From Caminibacter mediatlanticus TB-2 (GTDB lineage Bacteria; Campylobacterota; Campylobacteria; Campylobacterales; Nautiliaceae), in NCBI RefSeq assembly GCF_005843985.1, contig NZ_CP040463.1, positions 1,166,001 to 1,230,000 of the forward strand: DNA of 64,000 nucleotides, given 5' to 3'. The notes beneath the pieces are model-generated. The model was given only the letters and a program-made list of their open reading frames with translations, was not told the DNA's origin and ran no database searches. The position numbers and the translations under genes are program-made. The stretch's first letter is position 1, and each line of letters begins with the position of its first letter. Of this stretch, positions 18,170 to 28,041 are shown in pieces.

Positions 18170-20608
18170 TTATTCTTCTATAAGAAGTTCTTCTTTTTGT
18201 GAAGGAGTTTTTGCAACACTTACTACTTTATCATCATCATCAAGTCTTACAAGTCTTACACCTTGGGTATTTTTTCCCGTTTTAGAAATAGAGTCAATAC
18301 TAACTCTTATCATTTTACCTTTACTTGTTAAAAGCATTAAATCGTGATTTTCTTCTGTTGCTACAACACCTACTAAATCACCTGTTTTATTTGTAAGTTT
18401 CATTGCAATAACACCTTTACCACCCCTATTAGTAAGTCTATACGCTTCAGCCTCTGTGCGTTTTCCAAAACCTTTTTCACTAACACTTAAAATTTCTTGT
18501 TTTTCATCTCTAAGTGATAAAGCCCCAACTACCTCATCACCTTCTATTTTAAAAGTAATACCCTTAACTCCTCTTGCATTTCTACCCATTTCTCTTACAG
18601 CATCAACAGGAAATCTTATAGCCATTCCTTTTTTAGTTACAATAAATAGATACTTATCATCTTCTTTTACAATTTTTGCAGTTACTAATTCATCATCTTT
18701 ATCAATAACAATTGCCCTAACTCCTGTACTTCTTATATTTTTAAATTCACTTAAATTAGTCCTTTTTACAATTCCATTTTTTGTGAAGAATGCTAACGAT
18801 TTATTTTCATCAAAATCACTTGTTTTAATAATAGTTTGAATTTTTTCATCTTTATCAAGATTTATTAAATTTACAATAGCTTTTCCTTTACTTGTTCTAC
18901 TACCTTCTGGAATTTTATAAACTTTTAACCAGTGAAGTTGTCCTTTGTTTGTAATAATCATTAATGTATCATGAGCTTTTGCGATATAAAAATCTTCAAT
19001 AAAATCATTTTCATATGTAGTTAAAGCTTTTTTACCTTTACCTCCTCTATTTTGTCTTTCATATGTTTTTAGAGGTACTCTTTTTACATAACCTCTATGG
19101 GTTATAGTTACAACCATATCCTCATTTGGAATTAAGTCTTCAATATCAATATCATCATAATCATCTACAATTTCAGTTTTTCTTTCATTTGCATATTTTT
19201 TTCTAATTTCTAAAAACTCTTCTTTTATAACATTATTTAAAACACTCTCTTCTTTTAAAATAGAAGTTAAATATGCAATTTTTTCTTGAAGTTCGTCATA
19301 CTCTTTTTGAAGCTTATTAGTTTCAAGAGAAGTTAAACGACTAAGTTTCATATCTAAAATAGCCTGAGCTTGAACTTCGCTTAAATCAAATCTTTCAATT
19401 AAATTAGTTTTAGCTTCTTTTGAAGACTGAGAATTTTTAATAATTGTTACTACTTCATCAATATTTGCAAGGGCAATTAATAACCCTTCTAAAATATGAG
19501 CTCTTTTTTTAGCCTCTTCAAGTTCATAAATAGTTCTTCTAATAACAACTGTTTTTCTAAATTTAATAAAAGTATTTAAAATTTCCATTAAATTAAATAG
19601 TTTTGGTTCTTTATCTAAAATTGCAAGCATATTAATTCCAAAACTAACTTGCATTTGAGTATGCTTATATAAATTATTTAAAATAATTTCACTCATTGCA
19701 TCTTTTTTAAGCTCAATTACAACTCGTATTCCTTCTCTATCACTCTCATCTCTAATTTCACTAATACCATCAATAATTTTATCTTTTACAAGTTCACTAA
19801 TTTTTTCTATCAATTTTGCTTTATTAACTTGATATGGAAGTTCATCTATAACAATTATTTCTCTATTGCCGCGATGTTCAATATGATGTTTTGCTCTAAT
19901 TTTTATACTACCTCTTCCACTTTTATATGCTTCAAGAATTCCTCCTCTTCCAAAAATAATACCACCTGTTGGAAAATCAGGACCTTTTATAAATTGTAAA
20001 ATATCTTCTAAATTAGTTTCTTTATTATCAATCATATAAACTAATGCATCAATTAACTCTCCTAAATTATGCGGAGGAATATTTGTTGCCATTCCAACTG
20101 CAATACCACTACTTCCATTTACAAGCAAATTTGGAAATCTTGCAGGAAGTACTACTGGTTCTTTTTCTGTTCCATCATAATTTGGAATAAAATCTACTGT
20201 ATCTTTATCAATATCTTTTAAAAGCTCTTCTGCAATTTTAGTTAGCCTTGCTTCTGTATAACGCATTGCAGCTGCATTATCACCATCAATGCTTCCAAAG
20301 TTACCTTGGCCATCAATTAAAGGCTCTCTCATTGAAAAATCTTGTGCCATTCTTACAAGAGCTTCATAAACTGCACTGTCTCCATGAGGATGATACTTAC
20401 CTATAACATCTCCAACAATTCTTGCTGATTTTTTATAAGGGCTTGAAGAGGTTATTCCCATTTTATACATTGCATATAAAATTCTTCTATGGACTGGCTT
20501 TAATCCATCTCTTACATCTGGTAAAGCCCTCCCTACAATTACACTCATAGAGTATTCTAAATAGCTCTTAGCTAATGTATCTTCAATTTTTACAGGAATT
20601 ACTTGCAT
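18170..20608 (-). CDS. gyrA: DNA gyrase subunit A
   Basis: Cleavage and rejoining subunit of gyrase. The 812 residues are full length: breakage-reunion domain with catalytic Tyr117 ([11 protein letters not shown]), tower and coiled coil, then a C-terminal beta-pinwheel from about 500. The GyrA box reads QNRGGKG (consensus QRRGGKG), with a second RGGKG blade later. In the quinolone-determining region ([13 protein letters not shown]) Ser78 and Glu82 correspond to E. coli Ser83 and Asp87. ATG start. Followed 44 bases later by flgP and preceded by comF, as in Campylobacter jejuni. Confidence 0.97.
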   Translation of the reverse strand: MQVIPVKIEDTLAKSYLEYSMSVIVGRALPDVRDGLKPVHRRILYAMYKMGITSSSPYKKSARIVGDVIGKYHPHGDSAVYEALVRMAQDFSMREPLIDGQGNFGSIDGDNAAAMRYTEARLTKIAEELLKDIDKDTVDFIPNYDGTEKEPVVLPARFPNLLVNGSSGIAVGMATNIPPHNLGELIDALVYMIDNKETNLEDILQFIKGPDFPTGGIIFGRGGILEAYKSGRGSIKIRAKHHIEHRGNREIIVIDELPYQVNKAKLIEKISELVKDKIIDGISEIRDESDREGIRVVIELKKDAMSEIILNNLYKHTQMQVSFGINMLAILDKEPKLFNLMEILNTFIKFRKTVVIRRTIYELEEAKKRAHILEGLLIALANIDEVVTIIKNSQSSKEAKTNLIERFDLSEVQAQAILDMKLSRLTSLETNKLQKEYDELQEKIAYLTSILKEESVLNNVIKEEFLEIRKKYANERKTEIVDDYDDIDIEDLIPNEDMVVTITHRGYVKRVPLKTYERQNRGGKGKKALTTYENDFIEDFYIAKAHDTLMIITNKGQLHWLKVYKIPEGSRTSKGKAIVNLINLDKDEKIQTIIKTSDFDENKSLAFFTKNGIVKRTNLSEFKNIRSTGVRAIVIDKDDELVTAKIVKEDDKYLFIVTKKGMAIRFPVDAVREMGRNARGVKGITFKIEGDEVVGALSLRDEKQEILSVSEKGFGKRTEAEAYRLTNRGGKGVIAMKLTNKTGDLVGVVATEENHDLMLLTSKGKMIRVSIDSISKTGKNTQGVRLVRLDDDDKVVSVAKTPSQKEELLIEE

Positions 20609-20643
20609 TCACAACCTTTTTTATTTAAATTATACCAAAACTT

Positions 20644-21192
20644 CTATCTTGCTAACACAACACTAAATAAAACATTTACTTTATTGTGTTGTAAGACCTC
20701 TTTTGCTTCTTGTAAAGTAAGACCTGTTGTAGTTATATCATCAACTAATATAACATCTATATTTTTAGGACCTATATATTTAAAATTCCTTGGATTTTTA
20801 AGCCTCTCTTCTAAATTTTTTCCTGCATATTGAAAATTATTTGTAGAATGGAGTGTAAAAAAAAGAGGGGTTAAGTATTTTGTTTTCATTGATTTTACTA
20901 AAATTGCAGTATGAGAAAAACCTTTATCTATTTTATCATCAATAGGAATAACAAAAGCTTTCTCTTTAAATTCTTTAACAAACAGCTTTAAAGAATTTTT
21001 AGCTAATATTTTAAAAACACTACTCCCAAACTTTTCATACTTATATTTAATTAAAAAACTAATCTCTTCATATTCATAAAAACTTACAATATTATCTTTG
21101 AATTTAATTTCAGGTTTTAAAAACTCTTTTTGACAATTTTTACAAATTATCTCAAAACTAACATTATTACAAATAATACAACTAAAAATCAT
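20644..21192 (-). CDS. ComF family phosphoribosyltransferase-like protein
   Basis: A 182-residue ComF-type protein. The N-terminus has a four-cysteine zinc-finger-like knuckle (CIICNNVSFEIICKNC), and the C-terminal phosphoribosyltransferase domain carries the PRPP loop VILVDDITTTGLTL. ComF proteins support DNA uptake or recombination in some bacteria. I place the start at the ATG at 21192, because a longer reading to 21297 only adds a hydrophobic stretch read out of frame from the overlapping membrane gene. The last 11 bases of that upstream gene overlap this start. Position before gyrA is as in Campylobacter. Confidence 0.82.
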   Translation of the reverse strand: MIFSCIICNNVSFEIICKNCQKEFLKPEIKFKDNIVSFYEYEEISFLIKYKYEKFGSSVFKILAKNSLKLFVKEFKEKAFVIPIDDKIDKGFSHTAILVKSMKTKYLTPLFFTLHSTNNFQYAGKNLEERLKNPRNFKYIGPKNIDVILVDDITTTGLTLQEAKEVLQHNKVNVLFSVVLAR

Positions 21193-21397
21193 CTTCTTTT
21201 TTAGCTGGATATTTAAAAAGCAAATAAAGGGCAATAACACTTCCAATTGCAAAAATACCAGCTCCACTAAAAAATAATGTATTATTCCCAGCTGCATTTC
21301 CTCCCATAATCATCCCAACTCCAAAAAACATTAAAAGAGCTGCAATTACTCCTGCAAGTTCTGGTTTTGTTAATTTCCTATCTTTGTAATCTTGCAT
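21182..21397 (-). CDS. Small two-helix membrane protein
   Basis: A 71-residue protein with two hydrophobic segments (about 14-34 and 40-61) and charged ends (MQDYKDRKLTK and KYPAKKEDDF). No family recognised. Stop and start overlap with the upstream gene as TAATG, and it overlaps comF by 11 bases, which supports it as a real translated gene in a coupled chain. Confidence 0.65.
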   Translation of the reverse strand: MQDYKDRKLTKPELAGVIAALLMFFGVGMIMGGNAAGNNTLFFSGAGIFAIGSVIALYLLFKYPAKKEDDF

Positions 21398-21933
21398 TAT
21401 TCATCCTTAAAATGTTTTTCATAATTATAAATTAATATGTCTTTTTTACTTTCACATTTAGTTATTGTTATTTCTCTTCCTGAATTATAAAAAATAGTAT
21501 CTTGGTCAAACATATTACCAAGACGCAAAGCTTCTTGTTTTGAAATATCAAAAATTATAAAAGATTCTTCATTATAATCAAAAAGCTCACCTATACTTGT
21601 CATATATTCATACTTTAAAGTTTTTATAACACCTTCAAGTTCAGTATTCCTAATAAAATTTAAAAAGTCATTTAGTATTAAATCTTTTGGATTATGAGCT
21701 GTAATTATTGCAAAAGGTCTTTGCATTATTGCTTTTTTATTTGGAATAAATTGAAAACTAATCCACTCTCTTCCCCATGGATTATTTATTAAAAATTTTG
21801 TATATTTTAAATAATCTTTATATTTTTTTTTAAAATCTACAACTATCTCATCGCCTACCATTAAAGCATCTTCTGCTTCATCATAAATACATTTTCCTAT
21901 ATAATCACCTATCCCTATTACATCAAATTTCAT
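21397..21933 (-). CDS. DUF3293-like protein
   Basis: A 178-residue soluble protein. The stretch RPFAIITAHNPKD (about residues 71-83) and the C-terminal FDQDTIFYNSGREITI (about 140-157) resemble the DUF3293 family, of unknown function. The N-terminal half is acidic. First gene of the minus-strand run leading to gyrA, divergent from a lipoprotein gene over only 40 bases. Confidence 0.6.
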   Translation of the reverse strand: MKFDVIGIGDYIGKCIYDEAEDALMVGDEIVVDFKKKYKDYLKYTKFLINNPWGREWISFQFIPNKKAIMQRPFAIITAHNPKDLILNDFLNFIRNTELEGVIKTLKYEYMTSIGELFDYNEESFIIFDISKQEALRLGNMFDQDTIFYNSGREITITKCESKKDILIYNYEKHFKDE

Positions 21934-21949
21934 TTTCTTCCTTTTTTGA

Positions 21950-21955
21950 TATAAT
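21950..21955 (+). promoter_or_regulatory. TATAAT promoter for lipoprotein gene
   Basis: TATAAT in a 40-base divergent gap, flanked by CCTTTTTT and AAAAAAGG (the ribosome binding sites of the two opposite genes, which form an inverted repeat). Its ATG lies 18 bases downstream, implying a leader of roughly 11-12 nt. Confidence 0.5.
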
Positions 21956-21973
21956 TACTAAAAAAGGTTTTTT

Positions 21974-22414
21974 ATGAAAAAACTTCTATTTTTAATAATT
22001 ATATCTTTAATGTTTAGTGGTTGTAGTTTAAAAAATGCCTTAAACAAAGACCCACTTTACGAAAAAACTCTAAAATACACTCAAAGATGCCAAATAAATA
22101 ACTCTCTTGAAACAAAAGCTTTAATTGATGTTGTATATCTTAATCCATTATATCCAAAATTAAACAAACCATCATTTTTAATTGGTATTTATAATGATTT
22201 CAATAATACATTAAATAATGTTGAATTTAATCTTACAATTAATGACAAAACACCAAAAATATCAACCTCAATTCCAAATTACATTTTATATAAAAATTTT
22301 CCTTTTTACAATAGTTGGATGAGTTATTATTTTGTTACAAAAAAAACAAATCAGCCATATGTTATAAAATATAAAAGTAAACACTGGGGAGAGTGTGTAA
22401 TTAAATTTAATTAA
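21974..22414 (+). CDS. Putative lipoprotein
   Basis: A 146-residue exported lipoprotein: signal peptide MKKLLFLIIISLMFSGC with lipobox and Cys17. The mature part is beta-prone, with two further cysteines (about 39 and 141) that could pair. No family recognised. ATG behind AAAAAAGG. Its last 8 bases overlap the convergent slt gene. Confidence 0.75.
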   Translation: MKKLLFLIIISLMFSGCSLKNALNKDPLYEKTLKYTQRCQINNSLETKALIDVVYLNPLYPKLNKPSFLIGIYNDFNNTLNNVEFNLTINDKTPKISTSIPNYILYKNFPFYNSWMSYYFVTKKTNQPYVIKYKSKHWGECVIKFN

Positions 22415-23903
22415 TATTTAATAGTTTATGAAGTGTAATATTCTTATCTCCAAAAATATGGGAATAAATTATATAATTTGCTATAACTTTTTTCCCATAT
22501 TCTCTACTTTCATCATATTTAACTAATTCCATACTTAAAAATGGCTCAAACTTTCCTTTATATTTAAATTTAGGCAAAACTTTTCTTTTGACAAAACCAA
22601 TTCCACCATTATAAGCATATGATACCATTAAAGGATTTTTTAATTTATTAAAAAGCCATTTTAAGTGTTTAACTCCAAGATAAATATTTTCTTTATAATC
22701 AAATTGATTAAAAATATCTCCTTTCATACTCCTAACTAAAAAGGGCATCATTTGCATCGTTCCTAATGCATAACTTCTACTAACACTTGCAGGAATAAAT
22801 CTACTCTCTTGTCTGGCAATTGCATAAACAAATGCTTTAAATGAAATATTTTTATCATCATAAAAGTTAGGAGTAATAAAAATATTTTTTCTATAATGAT
22901 ATGCTTTATCCAATACCAAAGCTTTTAATGCAATAGACTTATTAGAATCAAGCTCCTTTGCAAACTTAAACAAATCTTTTCTTTTTCTAAACTCATTCCA
23001 AAACTTTAAAACATCCCAAGGATTTGTTTGGTCATATTTTGGTTTTTTAATACTATTAAATACGATATTAGTTTTTATATCAAAAGGTATATTTTTTTCT
23101 TCGTGAGCAAAAAGTGTATAAAAATTAATTCTTGGATTATTTAAAAGTTTATTTAAATAAAAATCTTTTTTAGTTAGTTTCCAAAGCCAAAAATACTCTT
23201 TTGAAGTTTTCTTTTTAATACTTTTCAAAATCTTCTTAGCTTTTTCATAATTTTTAAATTTCATCTCATTTAAAAATAACCACCATTTCACTTTATCATT
23301 CATCCGCTTATAATTTAAATTTTTACTAAGAGACATTCTAATTAATACCAAATCATTTAACACTGCACTTTTTACAAATTGATAAAAATATTTATCTTCA
23401 AATATAGAAAAATCTTTTATTTCTTGGTCTATTTTTTTATTTGGATAATTTAAAATAAAATAATAACCTAAATCCCTATCCTTAAATATATTTGAAAAAT
23501 CATTATTTAAAAATGAAAAAACAGCACTTTTTACTTTACCATCTTTTAAATTTTTATATAAATACAATAAATCACTATTATTTAATTTTGAAATAGTTCT
23601 AAGCGACAAACCATTATTTAAAATACAGCTAATATCAACTTCTCTTAAATACTCTTTTTTTACATTAACACATCTATAAATTTCTTTAAAAATTGGAGAT
23701 TTTTTTGAAAGAATTCTTAAATGTAAAAAAGGTCTTTTTTTGTAAAGAGCATTATATGCTTTATATGCTAAAACAATTGAGTTTGTCTCTTTCATAAATT
23801 CAGTTAAATAAAAATCCCTTACATAACTTTTTGGCTTATTTAAAAGATAATTTAAATCAAGTGCAAATAAAAAAAAAGGAATAAAAAGAACTATTTTTTT
23901 CAT
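22407..23903 (-). CDS. slt: Soluble-type lytic murein transglycosylase
   Basis: Periplasmic enzyme cleaving peptidoglycan glycan strands. The 498 residues start with a signal peptide (MKKIVLFIPFFLFALDLNYL), continue as a helical U-shaped region (about 30-340) and end with a goose-lysozyme-like SLT domain (about 345-475). The catalytic glutamate is in AIARQESRFIPASVS, followed by ALGTMQMMPF and SYAYNGGIGFVKRKV. The start overlaps the yggT stop as ATGA. The order gltX-yggT-slt is also that of Campylobacter jejuni. Confidence 0.92.
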   Translation of the reverse strand: MKKIVLFIPFFLFALDLNYLLNKPKSYVRDFYLTEFMKETNSIVLAYKAYNALYKKRPFLHLRILSKKSPIFKEIYRCVNVKKEYLREVDISCILNNGLSLRTISKLNNSDLLYLYKNLKDGKVKSAVFSFLNNDFSNIFKDRDLGYYFILNYPNKKIDQEIKDFSIFEDKYFYQFVKSAVLNDLVLIRMSLSKNLNYKRMNDKVKWWLFLNEMKFKNYEKAKKILKSIKKKTSKEYFWLWKLTKKDFYLNKLLNNPRINFYTLFAHEEKNIPFDIKTNIVFNSIKKPKYDQTNPWDVLKFWNEFRKRKDLFKFAKELDSNKSIALKALVLDKAYHYRKNIFITPNFYDDKNISFKAFVYAIARQESRFIPASVSRSYALGTMQMMPFLVRSMKGDIFNQFDYKENIYLGVKHLKWLFNKLKNPLMVSYAYNGGIGFVKRKVLPKFKYKGKFEPFLSMELVKYDESREYGKKVIANYIIYSHIFGDKNITLHKLLNIN

Positions 23904-24181
23904 TGATATAATGAAGCTATAATATTATTAATTAATATTTGTAAAAATTGTAAAGCTAAAATTAAAATAATTGGAGCTATATCAAAACCTCCAAAAGTTG
24001 TTGGAATATATCTCCTAATCCATCTATATACAGGCTCTGTTACATTCCACAAAAATCTAACTATTGGATTGTATGGATTTGGTTGGACCCAAGTTATTAA
24101 GGCTGCAATAATTACAACCCAAATATATATTCCAATTATTAAATTTATAAATTGCAAAATACTAATTAAAAATGCATTCAT
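23900..24181 (-). CDS. YggT family membrane protein
   Basis: A 93-residue membrane protein with two helices (about 8-30 and 65-88) and the YggT signature NPIVRFLWNVTEPVYRWIRR between them. The family is linked to osmotic/envelope functions, with no enzymatic role known. It overlaps slt by 4 bases and follows gltX by 31 bases. Confidence 0.88.
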   Translation of the reverse strand: MNAFLISILQFINLIIGIYIWVVIIAALITWVQPNPYNPIVRFLWNVTEPVYRWIRRYIPTTFGGFDIAPIILILALQFLQILINNIIASLYQ

Positions 24182-24212
24182 AAAAAACCTTTTTTATTTA
24201 ATTATACTATAT

Positions 24213-25514
24213 TTATCTTTTTTTTATAATATCTTTTAGATATCCTCTCATGGCTTTATATAAATCTTTAATTTCTGCTCCGTGTTTTTGATTAATTAAA
24301 AGCTCTCTTAGAGGCATAAAAAGTTTTTTACCTTTTAATCCTGTATTTTTAGAAATTCTATTTTTAAACTCATTATATTCCTCTTCTAATTCATTGTTTA
24401 AAATTTCTTGTTTTAATATTTCTCTTTCATTTTTAAACTCTTCATCCTCGCACTCTTCAAAAATTCTCTCAAACTTCTCTTTAATCTCTTTTAAAGTATT
24501 ACTCTCATCCCTAAAAATTTCTAAAAGCTCATTATAACTTTTATGATAACCTAAAAATTCTGCAATATTTTCAATTTTTTTCATATGAGCTTTATTTATA
24601 AATTTTAGTTTTTCAATATCAAATTTTGCTGGAGATTTTGATATTTTACTTAAATCAAAAAACTCTATTGCTTCATCTAATGTAAAAATTTCTCTCTTAA
24701 AACTATTTCCAAGTAAAATTAAATAATTTACAATAGCTTGTGGTAAATATCCTTCTTTTAATAGATATTTTACAGATGAGTGTCTTTCTCTTTTTGAGAG
24801 TTTTTTACCTTCTTCATTTAAAATTATTGGTAAATGAGCATATTTTATCTCTTTATCGTATCCTAATAAATTTCTAATATGAATTTGTTTTGGAGTATTA
24901 CTAAGATGGTCTTCTCCTCTTATCACAAGAGAGATATCATAAAGCATATCATCAACACTACAAGCAAAATTATAAGTTGGTGTATAATCAGCCCTTAAAA
25001 TAACAAAACTATCAACTTCAAATGGAGTAAATTGCATTTTCCCTTTTATTTCATCAATAAATTTAATATCAGCAGTTGGTTTTTTAATTCTAACAACAAA
25101 CTCTTTTTTTTCTCTCATTAATTTTTCAACTTCTTTTTTAGATAAACTTTCACATTTACCAGAGTATCTATAAGGTCTTTTTTCTATTTTTGCTTTTTCT
25201 CTTTGAAAATTTAGTTCCTCTTCATCGCAAAAACAAACAAAAGCTTTGTTTTCTTCAAGCAACTTTTTTGCTAAATTTTGATGAATGTGAAAATTATTTG
25301 ATTGATATACTACCTTATCATAGTTTATTCCACATAAATTTAAAATATCAAGAATCTCTTTATCTTTACCTTCAATATTTCTTTCTTTATCTGTATCTTC
25401 AATTCTTATTAAAAACTTCTCACCTCTTTGTTTTGCAACTATATAATTAAAAATTGCAACTCTTAAATTTCCTACATGCATATCACCTGTGGGAGATGGA
25501 GCAAATCTTAGCAT
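24213..25514 (-). CDS. gltX: Glutamyl-tRNA synthetase
   Basis: Class I synthetase. HIGH equivalent is SPTGDMHVGN (7-16) and KMSKS equivalent KLSKR (238-242); the acceptor-binding insert contains CFCDEEEL with Cys94 and Cys96. The 433 residues are slightly shorter than E. coli GluRS. Campylobacterota usually have two GltX paralogues, one of which preferentially glutamylates tRNA-Gln for the amidotransferase route; which one this is cannot be decided from sequence by eye. ATG start. Confidence 0.93.
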   Translation of the reverse strand: MLRFAPSPTGDMHVGNLRVAIFNYIVAKQRGEKFLIRIEDTDKERNIEGKDKEILDILNLCGINYDKVVYQSNNFHIHQNLAKKLLEENKAFVCFCDEEELNFQREKAKIEKRPYRYSGKCESLSKKEVEKLMREKKEFVVRIKKPTADIKFIDEIKGKMQFTPFEVDSFVILRADYTPTYNFACSVDDMLYDISLVIRGEDHLSNTPKQIHIRNLLGYDKEIKYAHLPIILNEEGKKLSKRERHSSVKYLLKEGYLPQAIVNYLILLGNSFKREIFTLDEAIEFFDLSKISKSPAKFDIEKLKFINKAHMKKIENIAEFLGYHKSYNELLEIFRDESNTLKEIKEKFERIFEECEDEEFKNEREILKQEILNNELEEEYNEFKNRISKNTGLKGKKLFMPLRELLINQKHGAEIKDLYKAMRGYLKDIIKKR

Positions 25515-25515
25515 A

Positions 25516-26952
25516 TTATCCTTTCAGTTCAATAATTTCTGAAATTATACCTTTTTCTTTTACAAATCTTAATAAATCATCAAGTAATTTAAATAATTCT
25601 TTTGCTGCTTTTTCATATTCAACCAATTTTTCATAATAGTAATTTTTATTCTCTTTTGTAATACCTTCTGCTTTTACTTTTTGCATTACTTCATCACCAA
25701 TTTTATGCATTTTATGATGGACTTCGAACATTTTTTTATAATATGGATAGTCTTTTATTTTATCTCCATGCTGCTTTATCCACCCTGCAAACTTACATGA
25801 GTTTTCTGTATTTACTATTTTATCGATATATGTTTCATTTAAAACCCCAGAATATAGTTGAGATTTAAATGTTATATGACCAACTTTAATAATAATAAAT
25901 ACAAGTTTTAACATATTTTCTTTTGTATACTCATCTACATCTTTTAAGTTTTTATTTAAAAAGTTTAATACTTCTTCAAATTTATTAATTGTCTCAAATG
26001 TTTTATTTCCAATTTCTACCACATCATTTGTATTATCTTCAATTAAATTAAATTGCTGTTGAAGTGTTTGAATAGTTATTGCAATTTCATTTGTAGCTTT
26101 TTGAGTCTTTTCAGCTAAGCTTCTTACATTATCAGCAACAACAGCAAATCCTCTTCCATGCTCTCCTGCTCTTGCAGCTTCAATCGCTGCATTTAAAGCA
26201 AGCAAGTTTGTTTGGTCTGCAATATCTTTTATAAGCTCTACAATTTTTGAAATATTATCAATATTTTCAGCCATATGATGAATCTCTTCTGATGTCTCAT
26301 TAACTTTTAAAGATAATCTTTCAAACTCACTTTTACTTTCACTCATTAAACTTTCTGTCTCTTTTGAGAGTTTACTTGATTCAAGTACTTTTTGAGTAAT
26401 AACCTGAAAGCTCTCATCAATTGAAAAAACTTCATTAGCAAGTTTTTCAAGATTAGCAGCAACTCCTCCATCAATTTTTTGTAAGTTATCCCCAAGTTTT
26501 TTTATTAACTCCACTTTTTTAGATAATTTTAAAGACTCAATTGCTTTTTGAAAACCTTCTGCTACATTTCTAAATTCACCATGAAGACCACTTGGCATTA
26601 TATATCTATATTCTTCTCCTCTAATAATTGCATTGACAGTATTTTCAGCTTCTCTTAGTAAATCTTCAATTTGGTCTAAACTTTCATTAATATTCCAACC
26701 AATTTTCTCTTCTTTTGTGTTATCATTATCTAAAATTATCCTATGATGTATCTCTCCATTATATATTTTCTCAACAACACTATTTATTTTATCTAAAACA
26801 TCATCGTTTTTTTTCTCTTCTTTTATAAACCAAGGTATTATTCCAATTATTAAAAACAATACTCCTAAAATATATTGATTATGAAAAAACGATATTACAA
26901 CTCCAATAACACTTAAAAACGAAATTCCAATTTTTATATATTTCTCTCTCAT
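25516..26952 (-). CDS. Methyl-accepting chemotaxis protein with CZB domain
   Basis: A 478-residue chemoreceptor without a periplasmic domain: two closely spaced membrane helices (about 6-23 and 27-42), a HAMP-like region, the conserved signalling hairpin tip (about 243-277, including [19 protein letters not shown]), then a C-terminal chemoreceptor zinc-binding (CZB) domain with candidate ligands H359, C386, H412 or H413 and H416. The start is the ATG at 26952 behind AAAGGA, eight codons inside the longest frame. It directly follows a PAS protein (overlap region GGAATTTAAAATG), suggesting that PAS protein is its input partner. Confidence 0.9.
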   Translation of the reverse strand: MREKYIKIGISFLSVIGVVISFFHNQYILGVLFLIIGIIPWFIKEEKKNDDVLDKINSVVEKIYNGEIHHRIILDNDNTKEEKIGWNINESLDQIEDLLREAENTVNAIIRGEEYRYIMPSGLHGEFRNVAEGFQKAIESLKLSKKVELIKKLGDNLQKIDGGVAANLEKLANEVFSIDESFQVITQKVLESSKLSKETESLMSESKSEFERLSLKVNETSEEIHHMAENIDNISKIVELIKDIADQTNLLALNAAIEAARAGEHGRGFAVVADNVRSLAEKTQKATNEIAITIQTLQQQFNLIEDNTNDVVEIGNKTFETINKFEEVLNFLNKNLKDVDEYTKENMLKLVFIIIKVGHITFKSQLYSGVLNETYIDKIVNTENSCKFAGWIKQHGDKIKDYPYYKKMFEVHHKMHKIGDEVMQKVKAEGITKENKNYYYEKLVEYEKAAKELFKLLDDLLRFVKEKGIISEIIELKG

Positions 26953-26953
26953 T

Positions 26954-27541
26954 TTAAATTCCTTTTTGCAAATCAAATACTAATTTATGATATTTCTCTA
27001 TTACATTTTCATCATTAGCACTAAGAAGTTTTTTTAACAATTCATAACTCTCAGCTATACCACCTCTTTTTTCTGCTTCAAGTAATTCTTTGTAAATAGG
27101 TTCTATTTGTCTTACTCCCTCAGTATTTGGCTTTTTCCTAAAAGATGTATATCCTACAATATTTCCATTTAAATCTAAATCAGGAGTAATATATGCAAAA
27201 ACCCAATAAAATCCTCCATTTTTTCTTAAATTTTTTACAAATCCAAAAAACTCTTTTTTAGATTGAATTAAATCCCAAAGAATTTTAAAGGCAATTTTTG
27301 GCATATGTGGATGTCTAATAATATTATGATTTGCTCCAATTAACTCAAACCTACTCCAACCAGCTGCTTCCACAAATATTCTATTGCAGTATGTAATATA
27401 CCCCTTTGGGTCTGTTTTACTAACAATAAAATCATTATCTTTTAAAACATATTCATTACTATTTATCTCTTTTGGAGCATCAAGTTTTGAGAGTCTTTTT
27501 CCACTTTTTAGTTTGCTTTCTAACCTCTCCTCCTTAATCAT
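26954..27541 (-). CDS. Aer/CetB-like PAS sensor protein
   Basis: A 195-residue soluble protein with one PAS domain (about 32-130). The stretch [13 protein letters not shown] and [20 protein letters not shown] closely follow the FAD-binding PAS of Aer-type energy-taxis sensors. No membrane helix and no signalling domain of its own; a helical tail (about 145-195) is available for partner contact. It sits immediately upstream of a membrane chemoreceptor lacking its own sensor, the arrangement known from Campylobacter CetB/CetA. FAD binding is inferred from the family. Confidence 0.85.
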   Translation of the reverse strand: MIKEERLESKLKSGKRLSKLDAPKEINSNEYVLKDNDFIVSKTDPKGYITYCNRIFVEAAGWSRFELIGANHNIIRHPHMPKIAFKILWDLIQSKKEFFGFVKNLRKNGGFYWVFAYITPDLDLNGNIVGYTSFRKKPNTEGVRQIEPIYKELLEAEKRGGIAESYELLKKLLSANDENVIEKYHKLVFDLQKGI

Positions 27542-27559
27542 TTTTCCTCCTTTTTTAAA

Positions 27560-27931
27560 CTAAAATGGTCTAAACATACTAAAAGCAATAGCACTTATAA
27601 AACTAAATAAACTAAACCAAAACATAATATTATAAATATAAATTCTCACTAATTTTTTCCTAAAAAGAATATAGATTAAATAAATATTTTCTAAAAATAC
27701 AAAAAATAATAAAGTAAGCTTTGCATGAAGCCAACCACCACTTTTAATTACATATGGATTAATTTTAATTAACATAACCCCAATACCTATAACTACAATA
27801 CCTGAAACTATCGATAAAATACCAAATAAATATTTCTCTTTTAATCCATATTTAAGAGAAAAGATAAATAAAAGCAAAAAAACACTCCACACAAAATCCA
27901 TTAATAAATGCCATCCATAAATTTGATACAT
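27560..27931 (-). CDS. HemJ/CopD-like small membrane protein
   Basis: A 123-residue protein with four hydrophobic helices. GGWLHAKLTLLFFVFLEN (third helix) resembles the heme-ligating histidine segment of the HemJ (protoporphyrinogen oxidase) family, and GWHLL in helix 1 supplies another histidine. It is shorter than typical HemJ (about 140-200), so it may be a related heme-binding membrane protein. I choose the second ATG (27931) because AAAAGGA overlaps the first. Upstream of the PAS/chemoreceptor pair, which may fit redox sensing, but that is speculation. Confidence 0.5.
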   Translation of the reverse strand: MYQIYGWHLLMDFVWSVFLLLFIFSLKYGLKEKYLFGILSIVSGIVVIGIGVMLIKINPYVIKSGGWLHAKLTLLFFVFLENIYLIYILFRKKLVRIYIYNIMFWFSLFSFISAIAFSMFRPF

Positions 27932-27950
27932 ATTCATCCTTTTTAAAGGA

Positions 27951-27956
27951 ATTATA
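27951..27956 (-). promoter_or_regulatory. TATAAT -10 element
   Basis: Minus-strand TATAAT about 20 bases upstream of the HemJ-like start, at the edge of a 110-base gap following the nitrilase-like gene. The likely promoter for the HemJ-like/PAS/chemoreceptor operon. No clear -35 seen. Confidence 0.45.
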
Positions 27957-28041
27957 CCGAATATGTATTCAATATATATCGACTTATTTTAATAAAACTT
28001 TAATAAATAAGTGACATTTATTTGACAGAAATAAGATAAAT

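Noticed and set aside
21193-21297. Longer N-terminus for the ComF protein
   Set aside because: The extra residues are a hydrophobic readthrough of the overlapping small membrane gene in another frame; the conserved Cys-rich start begins at 21192.
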